The translations under genes and the position numbers were made by a program. Of a stretch of 64,000 nucleotides of DNA, positions 35,491 through 48,049 are shown one piece after another; position 1 is the stretch's first letter; each line of letters opens with the position of its first letter. Under the pieces are notes generated by a model. It was not told the DNA's origin and made no database searches. It saw nothing but the letters and a program-made list of their open reading frames with translations. This DNA comes from Prunella strophiata (taxonomy: Eukaryota; Chordata; Aves; Passeriformes; Prunellidae). The DNA lies in contig JAZBQD010000018.1 of the NCBI GenBank assembly GCA_036583965.1, positions 13,370,867-13,434,866 of the forward strand, read 5' to 3'.

Positions 35491-38400
35491 TTGCCCTACG
35501 CTGTACCTTAACTGATACATTCTGAGAGGTGCAGAAGGACCCTCACACCTGTGAGCACAGGGGGCTGCACAGGTGCTGCTGCATGAGGGTGAACACATCA
35601 ATACTTCCAGGGAGCCAATTCAGACTGAAGAAGTTTTACAAACAGGAAAATCTGCAACTTCAGTTCTCCTTCACTCTGCAAGGCTGGATAAGCTGAAAGC
35701 AAACCTTGCCTCTTCCTGACTTCTGGCTAGCCCAGAGGGATGTCATACTCTTCCACAGCCTCTGTGGTGCCCCAGACAGGAGTGGCCACTCTGTGTCTTG
35801 GACTAAAACTGTAAGGCTTGAAAAAGCACCCCAAGACTGAGTGATACGGGCTGTGTGAGGAAGAGGAGGAGGAGAGCCAAGCAAAAGTTGCTGCTTCACT
35901 GCATGCCCAGCTCAGGGCAATTCTGATGCCCAGGACCTGCTCCTTCCCCAGCAGCTGCAGTGCCTAAGGGGCTGCCCATGTCCCCCAGCCCACAGGGAAC
36001 ACCATCTGGAACTCTGGAAAGCTGTCCCTTCCCAGGCTGGCAGTGGGACAGGGGTGCAAGGGCAGCTTCAGAGGTTAGGCTGCCCTGTGAGTGTGACAGA
36101 GATCTGCCAGCCAAGGGCACACAAGCAGACTTCAACATCACCTTAGACCAGCCTCTAATTACTGTGCCTCAATTTTCCCTCACTGAAACAAGACATATCA
36201 AATGTTATTTTTTTCCTGTTTAACCAGTTTCGTTTATGTTTGTTTTGAAGAAAAAAGTCAGCACTTACTTTGCCTTTAGCCTTGCATTCCTCAAGCCCTG
36301 TGATCTGCTGTTGAAGTGTTCCCTTGACCTGTTTTGCTTTTTGAGTTACCTTGGATTTTTCAGGGCTTTACACTCACATGGGCACACCCAAATGACACAA
36401 GAGGGTGTTGGTCAGTAACGAGCTTTCTAGTCAGGGGATCCTGCCTGTTGAATTTATTTCTTTGTAAGACACAGCCATTTTTCTAACACAGAAATTTGCT
36501 GACATAGTCAGTAATTAAGGGTGCAAGCACTGATCAACTCTTACTTATTGTTTTTTTTCTGGTGAAAAGTGTGCTGGTCACCTTAAAGATCACATGTGAA
36601 GACATTGTGCCTGTCCTGAAGTGTCACAGGAGGGCAAAGCACCAATGGAAGAAGGCAGGGTTAAGAGAGGCAAAGTTTACAAAAGAAGATGATGCCACTG
36701 ATCAGCTATGGAATGTTCTTATCTTGGCATCTCCATTAGACACATATTAAATAAGCTTATTCAAATGAGATTAAGGCAATGGTTGACTCACAGGCACGGT
36801 AACCACTCAGAAAAATATGCACGTGAAAGAAATAATTCCCAGCCCCTGGAAGCAAAGCACAAGTGTTTATGGGTGAAGTGACAAATAGACCACTGTAAGC
36901 AAAGCTGTGAGTGGAGAAGGAAACATGGTTGAATTTATGATAGATCACAGACAGAAAAGAAGGCAGAGTTCCACAGAATATATGTATCTATTGTATCTAT
37001 TAATGGAAGGCTGAGGAAGGAAGAGCACTGTCAGTTTGAAATATAGTACTTTTACAGGAGTTATGTTTTCCTATTTTTAAGTGATTTCATCTCTTTTTCT
37101 TTTATGCAGTGAATCATCTTAAACGAACAGGGAAAGCTGACTGCACTATTAATTAGAGGAAAATTGAAATGTAAAGTGCTATCAAGTACACAGCACTAAA
37201 AACCTAGAATAAGCTGTACACATTTCCACATTTCTGTCAATTACAGCAGTATTAAGAGTGTTACCAGTGGAAAAGGAAAAAATATATTTCAGTATCACAG
37301 TCACCCTTTTAGGCCTGAAGTTCTGGGAAAAGATGTTGACTCAAAGATAGCATAATGCTGCCAGTCAGTGAGAAAAGGTCATTTTTCTGAAGAACTCTCT
37401 GAAATTTAGCCGGGTTGATTGAAGAGTACAGTGTGGGTCACCAGGTTCAAGAGCAAGACTACGTGAGCAGCCCCAGAGTGAGCAGCAGCTATTACTCTAA
37501 CCACCGACAAAATGGAAAACTGAGGCTGCCCTAGAAATTACCAGCTCTTAATTATGGTCATTTCTGATGGAAGCATCCACAGCATCAGAGATGGGATCCT
37601 ATCCTACAACAGGCTTGGGAAATATAGTGTCCATTTGAAATAAATCAATGGTCCAGCTCCAAATATTACAGCTGACCCCTCTGTTGAGACAAGCCCAAGA
37701 GGACACTTTGGGTCCAAATCCTCCCTCACTTCTAGCAGGAGCACCAATCTGAATTTGAATGCTGTTTCTGGGCCCCATATCTCTTAGAAGGTTTTCTTGT
37801 TTGGTTTGGACTAGCATTCAAATCCCAAAATATCTGATCTTCCAATTAAATTAGAAACATTTATAGCAGGACTTCCTGAAAAATCCTGGTGCTTTCTGAT
37901 TTTTAGTAGGTCAAGGAAACAGAGGACTGAGTATTCTAGTATTTCCATCCCACTGAAAACTGCAAATCTATGAGTCCAGGTAAAAGACAAAAATATTGAA
38001 GATTTTGTCTGAACAGTCTCAAATCTCAGCAAAAAGTTTCTGCTGGCTTTTTCTTTGAGTATTTGAGTATAAACTTAACTTATTTCCTCCCAACAGACTC
38101 GTACACTACGGTAACAGTCAGTCAGTGTTGGAGCGCTTCCCTCTGTATATTCACATGTGCATGTAAATAATTCCAGTAATTTCCCTGGACACAATTTCCA
38201 GCTAATGGTTTGTTTCTAACTATAATATTTGTGCACACTGCCTCCCCAACCTGCCATTTCAGTGATATAAGATTTTTTTTTATTTAATCTTGCAAACTGA
38301 CAATGAAAATAGATTCCCAGGATTAAAAAAAAGGCCCAAATTCTTCCATCAGGATTCCCATCTGAAACAGTCCTTTCTACCTGAAAAGGTATAAATATGC

Positions 38401-41400
38401 ATCTGTCTGGCTGAACGAAAACCTACTCAGCATTCACGGTGTAGTTTGTTCCTCATGGGGCTGTTCCACAAAGACAGAGTTATTTTGTCTAAGCACTCAC
38501 AGTCCTGACTCCTCAGATTTCAGTGTCCCCCAGACTGCTGGGGGCCAAAGCCTGAACTTACTGGTGAAACTTTTAAAATATAATTTACCCTGTATTTACA
38601 TTTAGGTGTTCAGCCTAACTGCTGGTCACTATTCCTAAGAGTATTTGCAATCTTTTTATAGCTGGTGAGTGACAAAACATCCTCTTTTATGCTGCTCTTT
38701 TACATTTGGTAAAATGTCTCTGAGTTACTGGATAAAGCTTAATGAGAAGAATTAGTTTACTTCAGGTTATAGCTTCTTGTAAAACAGACAGATTTACTGA
38801 AGTGCTACCATTCTAGATCGGAAAACTAAGCTTAAATGTTGGCTTTGAGATTGGCAGTCCAAAATGACAATGCTTGCAAATGGACTGCTTGTACACCTAT
38901 GTGCTATAGCTCCACTGGAATAAAATATGGTCAGGAGGGCTATTTTCATGATATACTGATATACTTCATAATAAATTTTTATATAATCAGTACTTCTGCT
39001 CAAAAAAAATAGCACCTTTCAGAAAAGGTAAAACACCATTGTTTAATGAAAAATATATAATAACTAGCTTGGCAAATGTTGTATGTGAAATTTCAACGGA
39101 AACCATAAATTATATTAAATGCCCAATAAAAATGTTCAATCAAAAACTCATTTTAAGATACATTGTTAATGAACTGTATGAAATGATGCTTAATCAAAAC
39201 CCGACACCTTGCAGGGGAGAGAGATTCCACAGGACCTCAGGAGCACAATTGTTCTGAACAAAAGATAACAATAGAACAGGGTAATTAATAGTCTGCACTC
39301 CTGTGGCATTCTCCAGGGAATTCCAATTTCTAAATGATCTCCATTGTTTTTCAAGAAAGCAGAAATTGTGCTGCATGATACCGTTAATGCCTTGAACTTG
39401 ATCAAACATTAAGACATCATTTGTCAGGCAGGATTTGGTTGCTCCAGAGTACTGATCATTCCCCTGTTTAAAGTTATTGATTGAAAAGGAGAAAACAGTT
39501 TTCTTGTAATAGCTCATTTTGCAAAAGCATTGCTGTGTCCTTATCTCTTCTGTCTGCAGTTTTTTAATTCTCAAATTGCATTAAACTAGTTAAAGAAAAC
39601 CTCTAGGAAGAGTTCTTCATCACAGTGGTATTAATAAGAGATTTGGTGTGGTTATGCTGATATGCACAACAGATTTTCATATTTGGTTCCTATTCAATTG
39701 GCACCCTATAATGAGTATGTCATATTCATCATATATAAATTTCTAAATTTTCCTAGCCAAAGATAGAAAATGCTACTCTTCCCAGCAGAGCAGAAGAGGG
39801 GGGTAAAGTACTACAAGGACAGAATACTGAAATACTCAAGTCATCCTAATTATTGGCAGCATTACAGTTGTAAATAGTTTCAAATTCTGAGTATTTTTCC
39901 TCCTCTTAAATCTGCATTCCTTTGAGCAACTTGGAAACATTAATTTTCTACAAATGCAATTTTTCAAAACAGTCATAAGCTGCTATTATTATTAATCACG
40001 ATATTCATGTTAGTACAAAAATGGGTTTACTGCAGAGCAGAGGAAGATATAGCCCCCTCCCCTTCTCTTCATTACAGCCTCCCACTCGGAGCTGTGTTCA
40101 TGCTTGCTCAGCCTGCAATGCTTGGGACTAGAAAGAACACAAACATACTATCACCAACAAGGCCTGAGAAACGTTAATGCCTTCAAAGTTGTGTTTCTTA
40201 ACAGGAAAGTCAAGTTTTCATACTGGACTTGCTCTCCCTGAGATCATCAGCAGGTTCCAATGAGAAGCTGGGGTGTGAATTTGTAGCCCACTGGCAGTGC
40301 CATGGCTGCTCTTCACACTGGCACTTGTTTCCCCTTCCCTTGGGGACAGTCACTGACAAGAGACCAACCAACATGCCACAGATTCCTGTTTCTTTATTCC
40401 TGGCAATGTTTCTGCATCCTTAAGCACTTTTGAGAAGTTGTCTCACTCTCATGTAAGTGGAGCAGCTCCATTCGGTGGGGTCAGAGGTGAGAAAGCCCCA
40501 GTGGAACATTCCTTCTTCTGGTGATTTCCAAGTCTGCCACAGTGTTAAGAAAACACACATTAAAAAAAAAATGGACTAATATTAAAGACAGATATGAGAT
40601 GTTCCCACTGTGAAAAGCCCCTTTTTAGTGCATTTTCTGCTGGACTGGAGACAGCTGTACCAAGATGAGCAAACCAGGCTGAGCCTGAGGCTGGGAAAGG
40701 TATTGTGTGGCTGCACAGGACAGCTTTCTCTGTGCCTTGGTACATGTGTCTCAGTGCAGAGAAATAGCTCAGATTATTAAGCTTGGAAAAGTGCACTTGG
40801 AAGATGATTTTTTTGACAGAGGCATTACTGTGTCACTGGCACTTAACAGCTTCAGTAGTAGTGGTCTTATTTTGCTGTCTCAAGTGCTGGGAGCTGCACC
40901 TTCGGCCCCCTTTCTGCTGTGGGCCTGGCACAGACAGAGGAGTTGCTTCTTCCACCCGCTGCAGCCACGGCCCAAAACCCAGTCCCTAGAGGGAGAGGGG
41001 CTGGCTGCCTCCTCAGCTGCTGGAGTGTGCATGTCAGCAGCTCTGCACTGCCAGAAGAGCTGCTCCTGCTGGCCTCCGGGGTCTCTATTCCACAGTCAAG
41101 GGCAGGCAAATGAAGTAAAACTATGCAGAAATTCAGGAAAGACAGATTAAGTCAAGGAATTACTGTGCTCATCAATCTTTGTGTGTTTTCAGAGAAGGAA
41201 AAGATACTTCTTTTTCTTTACTTTTGCTCCTTATAAATGGATGTGTGTACACAGAGAACTGTGAAGAGATTAGATATGCAGCCATGATAAGGTGCAAAAA
41301 AGCCCCTCGGAATGTGGCAAGGGATATCTCTCATATGTCAAAGTTGTCCTTTAACAAGACCACTTTTTGCTCTATCCAGCAATCAGTTTCAACTCTTTCC

Positions 41401-42629
41401 CTCAAATTTCTGCACAGTAAATATGACCCCATTGCTGTCTTTATCCCTTAAATGTCTAATATAATTGCTGTTTGTGTTTTCCCAACTAATAATTTAAATG
41501 TATTTTTGATTTTTTTCTTTCCAGTAATGAATGGCATTACATTTTTTCTTATTTTTCATTTGAGGTATGATGCACCTTCCTCTCCCATTTTTAACCTTTA
41601 CTTATGATTTCTTTTTCATACCTTGCAGCAGCTTATAAAATATAAAATAAAAAAAATGTAATGAAACATTCAGAGGTTTCTTCTCCTTGTGGGTTTTAGG
41701 AGATGCAACATTGTGCTGAATTCTGAGCCTGTATTTTATTACTTCCAAGAAGGTGCAAAGAATAACAATAAACATCTACCTGCACTTGGAAGCTGACAAA
41801 AAGAATGTGCTCAAAGGCTCTCTCACCTCCATTTCAAATTACAACTGGATGCCTCCAAGGCAGGGATGAGGACATTATGATGTGTTGTCATTCTTTTATG
41901 CATATGGAGATTCCACAGTCATTAAATTAAATATTTAGTGCTCATAGAGTGTTGATTCATTCTTGAAGTAGACCAAAAGTTGTTGTATTCTAACCAGAAT
42001 GATTTGCTGCTGCCACCACAACCCCAACTAGCCATGCTCACTTTTTTATTTTCTTTTAAGGAAAAACATGATTTACTGTCTGTGGTTGTCTGGCCTCTGT
42101 GGTGATTTCATAAGCATATTTTCCCACCTATCTTGTTCCACTCCCTCTTTCCTGTCCATCAAGATCTTCATTACAAGCATTCCTTCTCTTAGTGGTACAC
42201 ATTTCTTCTAGGTTACATGAGCTGCCCTATGTTGACCAGGAAGCTAAATGAGACACCGTCAGAAAACTCAGGTTCTGAGCAGTTCTACCGCTCTTCCTCG
42301 ATTGCTCAGGGTGGGTGTTTAGGACAAGTACTCCTGTGCAGACAAAACAGAACCTGACAGGGACCACACCTGTGTATGATGCTGGAAGTACCACCAGGGA
42401 TACACCCTTCACAGGAGAGATGGGTCTGAAAATGAAGGACTCTGGGAATATAGAACTTCCCCCTGAAAAGGAGAGGTTCTGGAGGTTTGAAGAGTAATTC
42501 TCTAAGAGACGTCTGGATTCAAAAGTGAAAAGGGCAAATGGTACTGGTTAATCTTTTTTTTGAAGTATGGAAAGACATTTACATTAGCTGAAGAGGAAAA
42601 AGTAACTGGTGACATACCATGACAGGCCT
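35491..42629. other. Non-coding stretch with two GC-richer, CpG-poor blocks
   Basis: No gene recognised. GC-richer blocks lie at about 35880-36120 and 40690-41105. They carry overlapping frames on both strands, up to 147 codons at 40707-41150 plus, with Ser/Ala/Cys-rich composition and no domain, as expected when stop codons are rarer. A CpG-bearing stretch lies at about 38095-38150. Confidence 0.5.
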
Positions 42630-42737
42630 TCTTAACGATGGTGTGTTATTGACAGGCTTAATACAGGCCATGGCATTGGGTTTGGAATGAAATTATCTCT
42701 AGGATTCCTTCCGACCCAAACCATTCTCTGATTGTGT
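42630..42737 (+). mobile_element. CR1 3' end, possibly a CR1-tailed SINE
   Basis: AAATTATCTCTAGGATTCCT, TCCGACCCAAACCATTCTCT and GATTGTG (42690-42737) follow the CR1 3' terminus 'gatctctaaggtcccttccaacccaaaccattctatgattctatg'. Upstream, ATGGTGTGTTATTGACAGGC and TACAGGCCATGGCATTGGGT loosely resemble the tRNA-derived head of passerine SINEs that borrow a CR1 tail ('gtggtgctaataacgcc' then 'gggcca'). The head would carry a deletion of its B-box part. The CR1 tail is good evidence; the SINE head is tentative. Confidence 0.6.
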
Positions 42738-45700
42738 CTTGTCATCCCAAAAGTAATCCCAGTGTTCAAAAACAAAGGAGTCTGTATGACTGCAACATTT
42801 GAGTGTCCCTAAAAAATATTTTGGGAGATAATTAAAGTTTCAAGGTCAGGTGTTTGTTTTTATTGATGTATATGAAATACTGTTCACAGAAGACAAGTCC
42901 CTTGGAAGTTTATGAGTCAATCATGAACTACATTGCATTCAAAGTAAATCTGGGTTCAAATACAACAGATTTAAATGTGCTACTGTTAAAACATGTAGAA
43001 TTCCACTGAAAATCCAAGTCTAAACAGAAGACAATGCTTTTCAGAGTGTCTATGTAGATTAAGAAAAAAATCTATTCCAAAAGTGAGCAGCAAATGAATC
43101 TGAAAACAAAGAGGAGGGGGAAGTACGTGGAAATACAAAACACATGATGAATGTCTAAAAAAGGACTGGCATGTTGGAAACGTGCAGATCTGAGAGCCAA
43201 CATGGAGAACTCAGGGTCACAGAACAGAAGGAATGGGGCAATGGACACACAGTGCTGCATGAAATAGAAATAACAGAAATATGAAGCAGCACATCATAGT
43301 CACAAAGGTTGGCAGCATAGAGAAATGGCACCAGGATAAATATTAGTTGATATTTAGTGCACATAGTGTTTTAATATCCATAAAGATATTTGAACAGGTA
43401 AAACTATTCAAGCTTACCACAGTCATTGCCTAAAAACCAGCCCCATTTTGCAGATTAGTCATGAATCTACAAGATGTGTGTATGCATTAAAGCAGATAAA
43501 ATATTTACAATTCTAAATTGCAGGTACGATGTCCCACCACTGCCTGCTTTCAAACCATGCCTGAATCTTAAATTGATCGTGTAGATATTAGGACTGGGAA
43601 CTATCTGACTTCCAGTGCTACCAGCATTAAGCCAGAAGATGTAATGGAAGGATACAGAGATTCATTTCATAAAGCCCAGAAGTTTCCTGGGGAATACAAG
43701 ATTAAAGTGAATTCTCCACTGTGAGCACCAATGAAATATCCCTCTTGCACTAAGGCAGATAGGCTGGCAAGGCTCTTTGAGAGTAAAAAACATACAAAAG
43801 GTCCATGCCAAAAACAGGAAAAGGCATTCATGGGAGAGCTGTAACTGCATCTAAGTCCTAAATCGAGAATATGTCTAAATGACTGCACCTGATTGTATAT
43901 ACATTTATATATGCAATTTAGGCCTGAGCTAAATATTTCAGATGATGGATGTAAATACAGCTCTAGTTTATTGTTCTGTGTATTACACGCTTTTAAATCT
44001 TATTGCTTGTCTGCCCTGAGTCTATAAATCTCCTGTCTGCAGTGCACTTTCCAAAGGACACTGTGTCTCAGACACTCAGCTGTGGCAAAGCCAGCTCTTT
44101 CTTTCCAAAGACTCTTGGTAGCTTTCCACCAATGAGGGAAGGTGTGCTCAGCATCCCCATCTCCCCCCAGGACCATACAGCCATCATTTTCCTTTAGGAT
44201 AATTTAACCAGGCCGAGCTCTTGGATTATTCACAAGCTCAGGCTGAGCCATACACTACAGAGCTCATTGGTATCACTAAATGAAAATCCAGCAGCAGGAT
44301 TGTACCCTGATGTAAGTGAAACCAGAAACCACAAATATAAGCTTATTTTATTATGAAAGCATGGATAAATAGTGAACTTGTTTACATAAAGTCTTGGGAA
44401 TAAATGGGTCCAAGAGGACAGTCAATAATTGATACAAACAAATCCCAAAATTTCAGGAAAACATCATGATGTGCAGCAAAGAGGACATTTAAGCTGCGCT
44501 TCCATCAGCAAAGTTATGCCTGTGTTTGTCTAAAACCTTATTCAATTTATCAAGGCAATGTCCAGTCTCCAGATAATAATCTTATGACCATGGAAATAGA
44601 GCAATGAAGGTAACAGCAATGAAGAGAAACTCAGATTCAGGGACAGATATGCTGGCACCTGAAACTGACTGTGGCCAGACATAATCATACAGAGAAGCCA
44701 CTTGAGGCAGGTGATAAATGCAGTATAACTAAGGGTTTCATTTAAGCCACATAATCAGAGATGTTCTTTTCTAAATATTTTATCAGAGTGCTAATTGAAA
44801 CAAATTCTCTGAACATTGTATTTCCAGACAGGAATTCTTCCACAAATCTGTGCTAGTTCCAAACAAGGCAGTGATGGATAATGCATTGAATGATATACAT
44901 GAAAGACTGGCTAGTCCATGATCACTGAAAGTTCATGTAGTTGTTTTTACATGTTTTTGTATGTAAAATATGAAAGTAGTCCCAAAAGGTAGTCTTCTTA
45001 ATTGTATACAAATGATTTCATATATTTGCCAGTCTTTATATATTATCTGAAAATACCAGCATTAAACTGCCTACTGGGAATTTTCTTTGGACTGCGAGTA
45101 GAAGAATATTTTACAAATTTAAATTAGTACCTTATTGTAATCTGTGTACTTCAGATTACCTTTCATGAATCTTTATCTTCAGATTAGATAAGATTTCCCT
45201 CTGTCTGAATTTTTCTGGTGCAGTCCACAGAGAAATGGAAAGATTCGGGAAATATCTGTTACCATTTAGTGTTGCTTGTACTCTGAAACCACCTTAAGGC
45301 TTGAATATATGAATATTTGCTCTGAAGTCGACATTAAATGTTCCTATTGAAAGTCAAAATGTAGTGCACTGAAATATTAGCAGAACACTGTCTAAAACCC
45401 ACCTCACTTCTAATTTCAAAGGGATTTGCTCTCTCAGGCAGGCACTGAGCTCCTGAAGCCATGATAATTTGGCCCCCCCATGGCAGTGGGGAGAGCAGAG
45501 GTTGGAGGTAGATAGGGGTGCAGTATTTTGGGGAGTCACTAGATGGTGGTAATGCTGACACGCAGATACCACTGTCAGCTCTGCTTAACCAAATGCCAGG
45601 TGAAAATCTTCATCCCCTGCTGTGGGACCTGTCCTTTCAGAAGCAGTGTATATTATTAGTAAAACCTTCATCTCATAACTTTTCTGACTATAAATTATTT

Positions 45701-45855
45701 CTTAGCTGTAGTTATTACCTCAGGCTAGATTTAAATTTTGAAATCTTAGTCTAGACTCCCCAGCCTTTCTTCTGGAGCTCCAGCAGACAAGGAGATGCCA
45801 ATTGATCCCCTCTCAGTCTTTGTATCCTTGGAGATACCAAATTCCCCTATGACTC
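42738..45855. other. Non-coding stretch, no gene recognised
   Basis: AT-rich unique DNA. A weak MIR-like phrase (CCCCATTTTGCAGATTAGTC) occurs at about 43442, without further support. Confidence 0.5.
45851..45855 (+). repeat. Target-site duplication, left copy (GACTC)
   Basis: Identical to 46400-46404 and directly abutting the TG end of the LTR. A 5-bp duplication is typical of ERVL-type (class III) integrations and also occurs in some other classes. Confidence 0.9.
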
Positions 45856-46399
45856 TGCCATGGTTTAACCCCAGATGGCAAATAAGTCACACACAGGAGC
45901 TCCTTGGAAGCATAGGAGATAGCATAGGATGAGTAAAAGTGAGAAAACTTGTGGATTGAGATGAAAACAGTTTAACAGGGAAAGCAAAAGCCACACACAC
46001 AAGCAAAGCCAAACAAGGAATTCATTTACCACTTCCCAAGGACAGGCAGGTGCTCAGCCATCCCCAGGAAAGCTGGGCTCCATCATACGTAACAGTGACT
46101 TGGAAGACAAACACCATCACTCCCAACATTGCCCCCTCTTGCCTCTCCTCCCAACTTCATATGCTGAGCATGACTGCACATGGTCAGGAATGTCCCTTTG
46201 ATCAGTTGGGATCCGCTGTCCTGGATGTGTCAGGGTGGTGCAAGAGGCAGAAAAGGCCTTGACTTTTTGTTGTTGCAAGCCCTGCTCAGCAATACCAAAA
46301 TCACCTCTGTATAGTCACTACTAGTTTCCAGCACAAGTCTGAAGCACAGCCCCATACTGGCTGAAAAGAATTAACTCTATCCCAGCCAAAACCTGTACA
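45856..46399 (-). mobile_element. Solo LTR of an avian endogenous retrovirus
   Basis: The plus strand starts TGCCATGGTTTAACCCCAGA and ends ATCCCAGCCAAAACCTGTACA, giving TG...CA ends over 544 bases. Internal blocks include CTTGTGGATTGAGATGAAAA, CAAAGCCAAACAAGGAATTC, ATTTACCACTTCCCAAGGAC, GTGCTCAGCCATCCCCAGGA, TGCTGAGCATGACTGCACAT and GCAGAAAAGGCCTTGACTTT. All follow, in order, an LTR I know as abundant in neoavian birds. From the family, transcription would run right to left: the TATA region corresponds to CTTCATATG at 46155-46163, and the poly(A)-signal region to CAGTTTAACAGG near 45968. Both are degenerate here. Perfect 5-bp duplications flank it, and no internal gag-pol or second LTR is present, so it is a solo LTR left by recombination between two LTRs. 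Confidence 0.93.
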
Positions 46400-46404
46400 G
46401 ACTC
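46400..46404 (+). repeat. Target-site duplication, right copy (GACTC)
   Basis: Matches 45851-45855 exactly and begins at the base after the terminal CA of the LTR. Confidence 0.9.
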
Positions 46405-48033
46405 TAATCCAAAAGTTCTCCTCATTTCCAACCACTTGTGAGTCGAGATAGATATGGGTCCAGAAAACAGTGATGGACATAGCTGTGCACAGGGAGCTGC
46501 ATGGTCTGTTCCAGACAAGGCACCATGGGTTGCCAAAGCCCACCAGTTTAACCCTTGAGCAGTGACAGGGGAGGAGGAGGTGGTATCTTTGATCAGCACG
46601 GTGGTAGAGAGCTGCAGCAATATGGGAAGCTCCAGCAGGAGCTCTGGAGATGGTGCCTGGCTGCTGCCCCAGCAGCATGGGGGCCTGGGGGATCCTCTCT
46701 GTGGTATCTGCATGGCTGTGGTGCACATCCCTTGGCTTAGACAAGCTTCACCTTATGCACAGATCCCAATACTGCAACAAGAAGGTACAAACGTCTGCCC
46801 CTGCCCTGCATTTTGCTGTGGGGATTCATTCTTTTATTGTTCAACTGCACCAAAACCTGTTGTGTTTAAAGTTGATTGTGTCTGTGGTTTCTGTTGGTCA
46901 GGGCTGTCCTTCTGGACTGGTACAGAGAATGAATAGAAAGGAATGTAATGTATTGATTTCTTTAAACTTATTTATGATCTCTTTCAGCATAGTATAATAA
47001 AGTTTCTGCATCAGAAGACCATGCTTTGCTTTTCATTCCTTTCACAACTCTAAGAACTTGCTGCACCCTTTGCAATGAAGGCAGTGATCAGTTTTCCTGC
47101 TTCTGCCTTCTGCTACAGCAGTTCCAAAGTAATAGGTTGGTTTAATCCTCCATCAACAGGCAGAGTATGAAATATGCTATGAGGAAATGATGTGTCTGGA
47201 AATATATTTATAAATATGCTAATATGCATCCTCAGAACCTTTTTTTCTGATTCTTTAGCATTGTTTCAAAAGCAGTCTCCTTCATTGTTTCTTCAGAAAT
47301 GCACATGCTTACCTTGAATAACTCATTATGAACTTCTGCACAAAGACCTTCAGGAGTTTAAGAGAAAAAAAACATCTGTTATTCAAAACAACCTCATCTC
47401 AGTAGACAGTTTTCCTGCAGCCAGTCTGGGTGCAGTGTGAGTGTTTTGCAGGTGCATTCTTGCTGACCTTGGATGTAGCAAATAGGTGTAAATGACATTC
47501 AGGCCCCTCTGCTGCTGTCATTATGGGTTCTTTGTTATACTGCAGGAGTCACATTAGCATTACACTGAGAGTACAGTATTGCAGGTGAAAGAGAAAACTG
47601 AACCTCATGGATATTACAGTATAACAGCTTTGGCTCAGGCTCCTGAGGCAGTGAGCCAAGCGATAACAAAATGTAAGTCAAATTAAATACAAAAAAACCT
47701 TCCTACATTAGCATTAAGGATTTGACTTGCACTCCTTAGGAAAAAGAGTTCTAAGTTAAGTATGCTTCTGTCTGAGTTTGGAATTAAAGTGATACAGGCA
47801 ACTTAAACTTTCACAAAATGGACAATTGCTCACTTGGTTTTGTGTTGTGTCTTAATTTAATTTAATGCTTTAAACAGTTTGTAAATAGCATATACTAGAT
47901 TTTGGGTTTAAACCTTTTTTTGTTTAATCATATCATTTTTTCAGCCAGGAAAAATTAAGGGTCTGATCTATGATTTTTGTAATCAAATTTAGTAAACTTT
48001 GAAGCAGGAGATGACAATTTAGGAATACACATG
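46405..48033. other. Non-coding stretch; GC-richer block next to the LTR
   Basis: 46440-46930 is GC-richer and CpG-poor, with overlapping frames on both strands (up to 147 codons) that lack domains. I saw no second LTR or retroviral coding motif here, so it does not look like the internal part of the neighbouring element. The rest is AT-rich unique DNA. Confidence 0.5.
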
Positions 48034-48049
48034 AAAAAAAAAAAAAAAA
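48034..48049. repeat. Homopolymer A16
   Basis: Run of 16 A between CACATG and GCCAAATG. Confidence 0.9.

Noticed and set aside
40707..41150. 147-codon plus-strand frame in a GC-richer block
   Set aside because: Open frames occur in several phases on both strands at the same place, which indicates composition and not coding.
43441..43470. CCCCATTTTGCAGATTAGTC, considered as MIR
   Set aside because: A single short phrase with no further MIR blocks in order.
46301..46744. 147-codon minus-strand frame partly inside the LTR, considered as retroviral coding remnant
   Set aside because: It crosses the precisely defined LTR border and target duplication, and shows no retroviral protein motif; the LTR is solo.
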